A DNA stretch of 18,060 nucleotides from positions 1 through 18,060 of the forward strand of contig JAFVDC010000190.1 in assembly GCA_017478685.1 (NCBI GenBank), in the 5' to 3' direction. Positions within the stretch are counted from its first letter, which is position 1. Each line of letters begins with the position of its first letter. Position numbers and translations under genes: made by a program. This stretch comes from Bacteroidales bacterium (GTDB taxonomy: Bacteria > Bacteroidota > Bacteroidia > Bacteroidales > UBA932). The notes beneath the pieces were generated by a model, which was given only the letters and a program-made list of their open reading frames with translations, searched no databases and was not told the DNA's origin. Shown in pieces: positions 1 to 7,046 of this stretch.

Positions 1-1677
1 ATTTTCATTCCCCTTGCCCACAGGCTTGGCCTATACTCCATAAAGAGCGAACTTGAGAACATCTGGCTGCGCTACAAGGAACCCGATGCATATGAGGAGA
101 TAAAGCAGCGCATCGACAAACGCGTAGAGGAAAAAGGCAGCGAAATGACGGCTTTTGTGGAGCCCATAGAGAAGGCCCTCACCGCTGCCGGATTCAACTT
201 CACCATAAAGAAAAGAATCAAGACACCATATTCCGTATGGCGCAAGATGGAGGAAAAACATGTTCCTTTTGAGGAAGTCTACGACCTCTACGCCATCAGG
301 ATAATCTTTGATCCCACGGAGAATACAAAAGAGACAGAAAGAGACCAGTGCTACCACATATTCTCCACAATCACAGGCATTTACCGTTACATGCCGGAGC
401 GCCTCAGGGACTGGGTGCGTCACCCCAAGACCAACGGCTACGAGGCCCTTCACTGCACCCTCCTCAGCAATTCCGGCGTATGGGTGGAGGTCCAGATCCG
501 CACCCGCCGCATGGACGATATCGCCGAAAAAGGCATCGCCGCCCACTGGATGTACAAGCGCAACGGATTTGTGGGAGAAGGCGACAACGAAATGGATTCC
601 TGGCTCTCCCGCATCAAGGAAATCCTGGTGAGCCCGGATGTCAACGCCCTTGAACTCCTTGACATTATCCACAACGACCTCACTTCGGCCGAAATCTATG
701 TTTTCACGCCCCGCGGAGAGCAGCGCACCATCCAGAAAGGCGCCACCGTACTGGACTTTGCGTACCTTATCCATACGGAAATCGGCAACAAGGCCATTGC
801 TGCAAAGGTGAACCAGAAACTGGTAACCCTGAGCCATGTAATAAAAACCGGCGACAAGATTGAGATTATCACCGCCGAAGACGCCAAGCCCCAGCCCGAA
901 TGGCTGAAGTTCCTCATCACCCACAGGGCCCGTACGCTGGTCCAGGATTACTTCAAGACCCAGAGGCGCCAGGTGTCGGAATCCGGCCGAAGCATCCTCG
1001 AAGACCGCGTCCGTGAACTTGGATTCACCCTCGACGAAACCATCCTCCAGCGCATTGAGGTGGCATATAACACAGATTCCAGGGACCAGCTCTTCTATAA
1101 TATCGGCCTTGGAAACCAAAGCCTCGACAACCTTGAAGAAGTGCTCAAGAAGTCTTCCGGCACCAGGCTGTCTTGGCTCAGGAGGGTCCTTCACCTTGAG
1201 ACAAAACCTGAGGTCAAGGCCGAAACCATCATCATCGGCTCCCCCGACCCTGATTCCCCCCGCTTTTCCATCGCAACCTGCTGCAACCCCATCCCCGGAG
1301 ACCCCGTCATCGGCTTCAAGGCCCCGGACGGCGTTGTTTCCGTGCATAAGAAGAGCTGCCGCGTGGCAGAGCGCATTGCGGCGTCCCACGGAGACTGGGT
1401 GGTGGTTCCCAAGTGGCTGGACCAGGCCGAAGACCGCTCTTTCCTGGTGAGGATCTCCCTGAAGGGAATAGACCGCATGGGCCTTCTCAACGAGATTTCC
1501 CGCTATGTGTCCCTTGTCATGGGCGTGAACATGCGAAAACTCTCCCTCCAGGCCGAAGGCGGCATCTTCGAAGGCTTCATAGACCTTTATGTCTCCACCA
1601 GGGAAACCCTTGAAGAGATGATGAAGAACCTCCAGGCCATAGATGGCATAGAAAATGTGACTAGAACGGAAATATGA
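1..1677 (+). CDS. RelA/SpoT-family (p)ppGpp synthetase/hydrolase, 5' partial
   Basis: Makes and probably degrades the stringent-response alarmone (p)ppGpp in the cytoplasm. The frame is open from base 1, so the true start lies outside; 558 residues are visible and family members are usually 730-750, so most of the HD hydrolase domain is missing. The visible part begins with the end of the HD region (PLAHRLGLYSIKSELE). The synthetase domain follows (YSVWRKM near residue 77; HPKTNGYEALH; EVQIRT), then a TGS domain (about 231-293), a helical stretch, a zinc-finger/CC domain with C427, C428, H449 and C453, and a C-terminal ACT domain (about 480-556). The synthetase loop reads RLRD (134-137), close to the RxKD form of bifunctional Rel/SpoT enzymes rather than the ExDD of RelA-only enzymes. 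The internal ATG at 145 is not the start because homology continues upstream. The stop overlaps the next gene by 4 nt. Confidence 0.95.
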   Translation: MFIPLAHRLGLYSIKSELENIWLRYKEPDAYEEIKQRIDKRVEEKGSEMTAFVEPIEKALTAAGFNFTIKKRIKTPYSVWRKMEEKHVPFEEVYDLYAIRIIFDPTENTKETERDQCYHIFSTITGIYRYMPERLRDWVRHPKTNGYEALHCTLLSNSGVWVEVQIRTRRMDDIAEKGIAAHWMYKRNGFVGEGDNEMDSWLSRIKEILVSPDVNALELLDIIHNDLTSAEIYVFTPRGEQRTIQKGATVLDFAYLIHTEIGNKAIAAKVNQKLVTLSHVIKTGDKIEIITAEDAKPQPEWLKFLITHRARTLVQDYFKTQRRQVSESGRSILEDRVRELGFTLDETILQRIEVAYNTDSRDQLFYNIGLGNQSLDNLEEVLKKSSGTRLSWLRRVLHLETKPEVKAETIIIGSPDPDSPRFSIATCCNPIPGDPVIGFKAPDGVVSVHKKSCRVAERIAASHGDWVVVPKWLDQAEDRSFLVRISLKGIDRMGLLNEISRYVSLVMGVNMRKLSLQAEGGIFEGFIDLYVSTRETLEEMMKNLQAIDGIENVTRTEI

Positions 1678-3473
1678 ATCTGAAAAAGTTCATACCGCTT
1701 GTGCCCGCGGCTTTCATCCTTGGAAGCCTTATGTTCCCGTGGGGCTGTGCAAACACCACTACGCCCCCTTCCGGCGGGGACAAAGACACCATTCCTCCCG
1801 TAATGGCCAAGATTTCTCCCCTGCCAGGCACCGTGAACGTGAATCCTCACAAGACCAAGATTGTATTCACGTTCAACGAATACGTGAAAATAAAGGACGC
1901 CAACGGCATATACCTCTCTCCCCCGCTTGAGAAAAAGCCCAAGGCTGCAATCAGGGGAAAATCCGTGGTGGTGAGTTTCGAATCCGACCTTGACACCAAC
2001 ACCACCTATACCCTGGACCTAACAGGAGCCATTGCAGACAACAACGAGGGCAACATGTTCCCCGGATATACGCTTGTGTTCTCCACGGGCCCCAAGATAG
2101 ATTCCATGTGCCTTACCGGGCTTGTGCAGGATTTCCAGACCCTGAAGCCCCTCAAGGCCACTACGGTTATGCTGTACAAGGACCACTCGGATTCGGCCGT
2201 GTTCCTCAAGCGCCCCTTTGCAGCCGCCAAAACCGACGACTGGGGCTTTTTCAGCATCCGCAATATCCAGGATACCGTATACCGCGTGTATGCCATCAAA
2301 GACGAGAACAACAATAACAAATACGACCCCGAATCCGAGCGCATAGCCTTCCTGGACACCCTTTTCAGGCCCAGGACGGTTTACAACGACTCCATCTATG
2401 AACTCAAGAAGTTCGAGATGAAGGATACCGCCCTGTGCCTTGCTCGTAAAACCGACATTGAGCTCAACATGTTCCGTGAAAAGCCGTCCAAGCAGCTCAT
2501 AGTGAAGAAAGAAAGGGTTGGCGTACGTACCGCCTACCTCACCTTCATGGCCCCGGACGCCGTAATCCACGACATGAGGATCAAGGGCCTGCCCCGTGAG
2601 AAACTCATCTCCCAGTTCAACCCCCAGAGAGACTCCCTGGAGCTGTGGGTGAACGACCAACGCAAGATGCCGGACACCCTTCAGCTTGTGATAAAATACG
2701 ACAAGACGGACACTACCGGCGCGCTTGTTCCCACGGAAGAGACCGTGAGGCTGGCCCTTGACAAGAAGGTAAGGGCCGAACTCATGAAAAAGGCAAACGA
2801 TATCCGGAGCCGGAAACACGAGGACACCCTTGCCGTAATGAAAACTACGGCCGATGGCGCCACAGCGGAGCAGTACGGATACCAGATTGAGTTCCAGTAT
2901 CCTCTCATTGAGGAGGCATGGGACTCGCTTACCCTCCGTAGCGTCAATCCCCGCCAGCAGGAGGAGATGATGCAGTATGTGCTGGAGCGGGATTCAACCA
3001 ACCTCAGGAAGTTCTCCGTGAAGCCAGCAACGCCCTTCCAGCCGGGCTTTGACTACTTCCTCAAGATCCCCCACAGGAAGTTCAGAGACATTAACGGCTA
3101 CTACAACGACTCCACGGAACTGAAGGTGACCCTTCCCAAGGACGACAAACTCTCCAGCATTACCCTGGAGGTGGCCGGGGTGCACAACAAGTATATCGTG
3201 GACCTTCTTAATGAAAAACGCGACAAGGTCCTGAGGAGTTTCATCATCAACGCAGATGGTCCCCTTGTGTTCCCCTACCTCAAGGCCGGGAAATACTGCA
3301 TAAGGATTACGGAAGACATAAACCGCAACAACATTGTGGATACCGGCAACCTCCTGGAGCACCGGCAGCCGGAGAAAGTGAGGTTCTTCAAAGTGGAAGA
3401 CCAGTTCCTTATTTCCGTGCTTGAAAGAAGCGAGATGGTATGGACCCTTGATTTGGAGGAGATGTTCAAATGA
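1674..3473 (+). CDS. Ig-like domain lipoprotein (Bacteroidetes type), function unknown
   Basis: A 599-aa predicted envelope lipoprotein. The N-terminus has a basic start, a hydrophobic stretch and a Cys at residue 25 preceded by FPWG, which is an atypical lipobox, so lipidation is likely but not certain. After a PPSGGDKDTIPP motif, residues about 35-140 match the bacterial Ig-like (Big_5 type) domain common in Bacteroidetes (FTFNEYVKIKDANGIYLSPP, LDTNTTYTLDLTGAI, FSTG). Near residue 210 there is an acidic Asn-rich loop (DENNNNKYDPESE), and a similar DINRNNIVD loop lies near 548; both resemble calcium-binding loops. The start ATG lies inside the relA-type stop (ATGA), and its own stop overlaps the next start, so it is probably translationally coupled on both sides. 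The domain family is recognised, but I know of no assigned role. Confidence 0.85.
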   Translation: MNLKKFIPLVPAAFILGSLMFPWGCANTTTPPSGGDKDTIPPVMAKISPLPGTVNVNPHKTKIVFTFNEYVKIKDANGIYLSPPLEKKPKAAIRGKSVVVSFESDLDTNTTYTLDLTGAIADNNEGNMFPGYTLVFSTGPKIDSMCLTGLVQDFQTLKPLKATTVMLYKDHSDSAVFLKRPFAAAKTDDWGFFSIRNIQDTVYRVYAIKDENNNNKYDPESERIAFLDTLFRPRTVYNDSIYELKKFEMKDTALCLARKTDIELNMFREKPSKQLIVKKERVGVRTAYLTFMAPDAVIHDMRIKGLPREKLISQFNPQRDSLELWVNDQRKMPDTLQLVIKYDKTDTTGALVPTEETVRLALDKKVRAELMKKANDIRSRKHEDTLAVMKTTADGATAEQYGYQIEFQYPLIEEAWDSLTLRSVNPRQQEEMMQYVLERDSTNLRKFSVKPATPFQPGFDYFLKIPHRKFRDINGYYNDSTELKVTLPKDDKLSSITLEVAGVHNKYIVDLLNEKRDKVLRSFIINADGPLVFPYLKAGKYCIRITEDINRNNIVDTGNLLEHRQPEKVRFFKVEDQFLISVLERSEMVWTLDLEEMFK

Positions 3474-4357
3474 TGGCGGGAAGAAAGTTCATACTCACCC
3501 TTATAATGCTTTTTGCCGTTATTTCGGCAAAGGCTCAAGTAGACCTTGAGGCCGAATTCTTCTCCCTTCCGGAGAACGTAACCCCGGAGTATCTGGACAG
3601 CGTCACCGTCCAGAAAATGTCCCCCAACGACTACTGGGCGGCAGGCGTATTCGGCGGCGTCACCTTGAACTACGGAATGTTCAACCCCACAAGGTACACC
3701 CGCTGGATGGCCCAGTATCCGGCCTACGGTTTTTCCGTAATCCGGCATTTCACCATGTTCAACACTTTCCCCAACATGGCGCTGGAGTTCGGCGCCCAGA
3801 TGGGGCATGAGGGATACGAGTTCAAGATTAACAAGGAAACGGGCCTCAGGACCAATGTGGAGCCGCTTACTGGTGCTTACAAGGTTTACATGAGGGTACC
3901 GGAGGTATTTTTCCTCACCCATTTCCACGCAGACCTTGGAGACCATTTCAAACTTATGGCCAAGGTTGGCATCTATGGAGGATATCGCATTGACATAAAG
4001 CGCGACATAGATGAAAGGTATGCCGCCTATGAGTCCTACATGGCCACCCAGTACAAGTTCATGGACTACGACCGCAGGCCGTCGTACGGGGTCAGGGGCG
4101 GCGTAGGTGCCGGAATCGTGTTCGACCCCATAGAGATTCACATCATGGTCCAGGGCAAGTGGGGATGGAACTCCTTCTGGAACCCGGACTATGCCCACAA
4201 GTACTACTACCGCTTCGGCTATCCGCTGGATGCGGGCCTTACAATTGGCGTTTATTATCAGTTGACGCCTCGTTTCGGCCATACGGGGTCACAGCTCCGC
4301 AGGCTGGCAAAAAAGATAGTTGAGGAACAGCAAAATGCAAAGAATACTAAGTACTAA
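3470..4357 (+). CDS. Predicted outer-membrane beta-barrel protein, function unknown
   Basis: A 295-aa exported protein. Residues 1-22 form a signal peptide (basic start, hydrophobic core FILTLIMLFAVIS, ending AKAQ). The mature part is rich in aromatic residues and glycine, with alternating hydrophobic strands such as AGVFGGVTLNYGMF, GVRGGVGAGIVF and AGLTIGVYYQLTPRFG, as expected of a small outer-membrane barrel. The C-terminal tail is charged (LAKKIVEEQQNAKNTKY) and lies over the start of ispG. Its start overlaps the stop of the upstream lipoprotein by 4 nt, and a second in-frame ATG sits at 3473. The tight pairing suggests that the lipoprotein and barrel act together in the outer membrane, which is inference. 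I do not recognise a named family. Confidence 0.8.
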   Translation: MMAGRKFILTLIMLFAVISAKAQVDLEAEFFSLPENVTPEYLDSVTVQKMSPNDYWAAGVFGGVTLNYGMFNPTRYTRWMAQYPAYGFSVIRHFTMFNTFPNMALEFGAQMGHEGYEFKINKETGLRTNVEPLTGAYKVYMRVPEVFFLTHFHADLGDHFKLMAKVGIYGGYRIDIKRDIDERYAAYESYMATQYKFMDYDRRPSYGVRGGVGAGIVFDPIEIHIMVQGKWGWNSFWNPDYAHKYYYRFGYPLDAGLTIGVYYQLTPRFGHTGSQLRRLAKKIVEEQQNAKNTKY

Positions 4358-5597
4358 AACCGTTCACGTAGGTGATGTCCTGATTGGCAGCGGCCACCCC
4401 ATTGTGGTCCAGACAATGTGCAACACGCATACCTCTGACGTTGAGGCTACGGTGGCCCAGTGCCGCCGCCTTGCCGCCGTGGGGGCGCAGCTTATCCGCA
4501 TTACAGTGCCTTCAATGAAGGATGTCCCCTGCCTTGAGGAAATAAGCCGAAGGCTCCGCTCAGAGGGCATAAACACTCCTCTTGTTGCCGATATCCATTT
4601 CTCCCCGGAAATTGCCATGGCGGTTGTTCCCATTGTGGAGAAAATCCGCATCAATCCCGGGAATTTCCATCCGGACCACGCCAAGGCGCGGGAACTGTTC
4701 GGGAAATTCATTGAGAAGTGCAAGGAGTACCACAGGGCCATCAGGATCGGCCTGAATCACGGTTCACTGGGAAAATACATAATAGACAAGTACGGAAACA
4801 CCCCGGAGGCCATGGCCCTTGCCGCCTTTGAGTGGGTCCAGATGTGTGCCGAAGCCGATTTCCACAATGTAGTGGTGTCCCTGAAGGCTTCAAATACCGT
4901 TGTGATGGTTGAGGCTTACCGCCGCCTTGCCGCCATGATGCAGGAGTACGGCGTGGTTTATCCCCTCCATGTGGGCGTAACGGAGGCCGGAAACGGCGAC
5001 AGCGGCCGAATCAAGTCCTGCGTTGCCATCTCCACCCTCCTCTCCGAGGGCATCGGCAACACAATCCGCGTTTCCCTTACGGAAGATCCCGCCAACGAGA
5101 TACCCGTGGCGCAGTACCTTGCGCACCGGTATTCAGGCGCACCGGCTCCTGTCATTCTGAGCGAACGCGAAGAATCTCTTCTCAAGGCCGCCTGCGACTG
5201 GGGCGCTCCCCTTCTGAACCATGAGATTGACGACATTCCCATTGAGGACGAATACCTCAAAGACGAGATAATGCAGGCCTGCAGGCGCCGTTTCTATAAG
5301 CCGGAGTACATTGCATGCCCCGGTTGCGGCCGAACCCTCTACGACCTCGAAACCACCTTCAACAAGGTCAAGGAGCGCACTTCCCACTTCAAGAACGTTG
5401 TCATAGCCGTCATGGGCTGCATAGTCAACGGTCCCGGAGAGATGGCCGATGCCGACTACGGCTATGTTGGAGAAGGTTTCGGCAAGGTGACCCTTTACCG
5501 AAAAAAAGACCCCGTCCTTCGGCATATACCTGAGAACGAGGCTGTGGATAAACTTGTCGAGCTAATTACTTCTGATCTGGAAGGACGGCAAGGATAG
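4335..5597 (+). CDS. ispG: 4-hydroxy-3-methylbut-2-en-1-yl diphosphate synthase IspG, short form lacking the insert domain
   Basis: Catalyses the penultimate step of the MEP isoprenoid pathway, reducing MEcPP to HMBPP with a [4Fe-4S] cluster. The N-terminal TIM barrel (about residues 1-268) shows PIVVQTMCNTHTSDVEAT, LVADIHFSPEIA, KIRINPGNF and RIGLNHGSLG. The C-terminal cluster domain has CPGCGRTLYDLE (C328, C331) and MGCIVNGPGEMADAD (C362, E369), the wording of the plant/Bacteroidetes long type rather than the E. coli type. Long-type enzymes carry a large extra domain between the two parts; here only about 50 residues (270-320) link them, giving 420 aa. A REP-like repeat encodes residues 273-282 in this linker. 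I chose ATG 4335, preceded by GAGG, over a TTG at 4320; it overlaps the upstream gene by 23 nt. The tail overlaps convergent psd by 32 nt. Confidence 0.95.
   Translation: MQRILSTKTVHVGDVLIGSGHPIVVQTMCNTHTSDVEATVAQCRRLAAVGAQLIRITVPSMKDVPCLEEISRRLRSEGINTPLVADIHFSPEIAMAVVPIVEKIRINPGNFHPDHAKARELFGKFIEKCKEYHRAIRIGLNHGSLGKYIIDKYGNTPEAMALAAFEWVQMCAEADFHNVVVSLKASNTVVMVEAYRRLAAMMQEYGVVYPLHVGVTEAGNGDSGRIKSCVAISTLLSEGIGNTIRVSLTEDPANEIPVAQYLAHRYSGAPAPVILSEREESLLKAACDWGAPLLNHEIDDIPIEDEYLKDEIMQACRRRFYKPEYIACPGCGRTLYDLETTFNKVKERTSHFKNVVIAVMGCIVNGPGEMADADYGYVGEGFGKVTLYRKKDPVLRHIPENEAVDKLVELITSDLEGRQG
5150..5178 (+). repeat. REP-like element copy inside ispG
   Basis: The segment TGTCATTCTGAGCG followed by AACGCGAAGAATCTC is nearly identical to the intergenic copy at 15149-15176. 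It is read in frame within ispG as VILSEREESL. The motif (TTCTGAGCG, a short spacer, then GCGAAGAATCT) is a dispersed short repeat seen in many bacterial genomes, from general knowledge. Its copy number in this genome cannot be judged here. Confidence 0.75.
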
Positions 5598-6243
5598 ACT
5601 CTACTGCTTTTACCTTGTCGCCAACCTTTACTTTAACATCGGCTTCCAGCGGCACAAAAAGGTCTATGCGGGAGCCGAATTTTATTACCCCGCATTGGTC
5701 TCCCCTGTACTCCATTTTTCCGGGCTCTGAGTAGCAGACTATGCGGCGGGCGAAGGTGCCTGCAATCTGCTTGAAGAAAACCTGACCGTAGCTGTTTTCC
5801 ATGCAGGAAGAGGAATGCTCGTTGAGCTCCGACGCCTTTTCATGGAAGGCCAGGATATATTTGCCGGGATGGTACTTGTAATAGCTTACCTTGCCGGTTA
5901 TGGGCCAGAAGTTGCAGTGGACGTCAAAGAAATCCATGTATACGGAAATCTGGATGCAGTCTTTCTTAAGGTATTCTTTTTCAAATACTTTGTCTACAAT
6001 CACCACCTTTCCGTCCGCTACGGAAGTCACAAGGCGGTCATTGCCTTCCTCCGGGGCCGTGCGGTTGGGAACACGGAAAAACCAGGTGATGAACACCATG
6101 AAGATTACCATCATGGCGCAGATGGGAATGCTCACCCACAGTATGGGGATAAAGCGCGCGGCAAGGAAAATAAGCACGGCGCAGATGCACCAGGATGTCA
6201 GGATGGTTCCGTAAGAATCATTGTCAATCTTTATCCACTTCAT
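5566..6243 (-). CDS. psd: Phosphatidylserine decarboxylase proenzyme
   Basis: Decarboxylates phosphatidylserine to phosphatidylethanolamine at the inner membrane. The 225-aa protein is of the short (archaeal-like) Psd type. Hydrophobic segments at about residues 15-55 would anchor it, followed by the catalytic domain (VTSVADGKVV, ISVYMDFFDVHCNFWPITG with the conserved His, YHPGKY, NEHSS). The self-cleavage site is in KFGSR near the C-terminus: cleavage between G190 and S191 would create the pyruvoyl cofactor and a short alpha chain. Its ATG overlaps the cdsA stop by 4 nt, and it is the last gene of the rsfS-ftsH-cdsA-psd unit. The stop lies inside the 3' end of convergent ispG. With CdsA upstream, the operon holds two steps of phosphatidylethanolamine synthesis; the intervening phosphatidylserine synthase is not in the window. 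Confidence 0.93.
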   Translation of the reverse strand: MKWIKIDNDSYGTILTSWCICAVLIFLAARFIPILWVSIPICAMMVIFMVFITWFFRVPNRTAPEEGNDRLVTSVADGKVVIVDKVFEKEYLKKDCIQISVYMDFFDVHCNFWPITGKVSYYKYHPGKYILAFHEKASELNEHSSSCMENSYGQVFFKQIAGTFARRIVCYSEPGKMEYRGDQCGVIKFGSRIDLFVPLEADVKVKVGDKVKAVESILAVLPDQK

Positions 6244-7046
6244 ACGAGATTAAATATTAGGAGATAAATATATCCGGCGGGGATGGCAAACAGGGCGCTG
6301 TCGAAGCGGTCCATGAGGCCGCCGTGGCCGGGAATGATGTTTCCGGAATCCTTGACGCCTGCGGCACGCTTCCAAAGGGACTCGAAGAGGTCCCCGAAAA
6401 CGCCCATGACGCTCATTATTGCCGCCACAATAAGGCAGTGCACCATGTGGAAGCTGAAGAGTCCGGTCCAGTTAAGGATGGCTCCGGCAAGCATGGCCGT
6501 AAGAAGACCGCCGACAAAGCCAGCCCATGATTTCTTGGGGGAAATGGTGGGGCACAGTTTTGCGGGCCAAATTTTCTGGCCGAATAGCATTCCGAAGCAG
6601 TAAGCACCTGTGTCAGAAGCCCATATAATGATGAAGAACGCCACCATCAGAAGGCCGCTGAACTCCCCTGTGCTGTAAACTACAACCCTTGAAAGCGCCA
6701 CTGGTACCGCTATGTACAGAAGGCCTGCATAGAGGTATCCGGTTTTGAGGAAATCCGTGTGGTCCTTTTGGAAAAGGGACAGGATCATGACAGAACCGGA
6801 CATGATGAGAAGGGGCATTACCAAACCGCCTTCGGACAGCCATACAAGCGATGCGCCAACAGCTGCAGTGTAGTACTGAAGCATCCTGTAGGAGCCTCCC
6901 ATGGTCATTTTGTAAAACTCCGTGAGCATTACAAAAGAGATGAAGGCAAACAGGATGGTGTAGAGGACGCTGTTAAAAAGAAGTCCTCCCAGCATTACTG
7001 TGAGGAAGAGGACTCCGAATATGGTGCGCTTTACTGTAGTGTTCAT
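6240..7046 (-). CDS. cdsA: Phosphatidate cytidylyltransferase (CDP-diglyceride synthase)
   Basis: Makes CDP-diacylglycerol from phosphatidate and CTP in the inner membrane, the entry point of phospholipid synthesis. The 268-aa protein is largely hydrophobic, with several predicted membrane helices (for example VLFLTVMLGGLLF at the N-terminus and IIIWASDTGAYCFGMLFG mid-protein). The family signature occupies residues 223-249: SLWKR, then VKDSG, then PGHGGLMDRFD, with the conserved Lys-Asp and Asp-Arg-x-Asp positions intact. A PTISPKKSWAGF loop is also typical. The start overlaps the ftsH stop by 4 nt and its own stop overlaps psd by 4 nt, so the three genes are very likely co-transcribed and translationally coupled. 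Confidence 0.96.
   Translation of the reverse strand: MNTTVKRTIFGVLFLTVMLGGLLFNSVLYTILFAFISFVMLTEFYKMTMGGSYRMLQYYTAAVGASLVWLSEGGLVMPLLIMSGSVMILSLFQKDHTDFLKTGYLYAGLLYIAVPVALSRVVVYSTGEFSGLLMVAFFIIIWASDTGAYCFGMLFGQKIWPAKLCPTISPKKSWAGFVGGLLTAMLAGAILNWTGLFSFHMVHCLIVAAIMSVMGVFGDLFESLWKRAAGVKDSGNIIPGHGGLMDRFDSALFAIPAGYIYLLIFNLV

Noticed and set aside
31..1389. 452-aa open frame on the minus strand opposite the RelA/SpoT gene
   Set aside because: Opposite-strand shadow caused by GC-biased third codon positions; no recognisable domain, while the plus strand has clear RelA/SpoT domains.
2019..2819. 266-aa minus-strand open frame
   Set aside because: Shadow of the Ig-like lipoprotein; low-complexity composition and no start context.
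3275..4282. 335-aa minus-strand open frame opposite the barrel protein gene
   Set aside because: Shadow frame; the plus-strand product has a signal peptide, barrel-like strands and operon spacing.
4320..4334. TTG start extending IspG by five residues
   Set aside because: ATG at 4335 has GAGG upstream and gives a normal N-terminus; the added residues are not conserved-looking.
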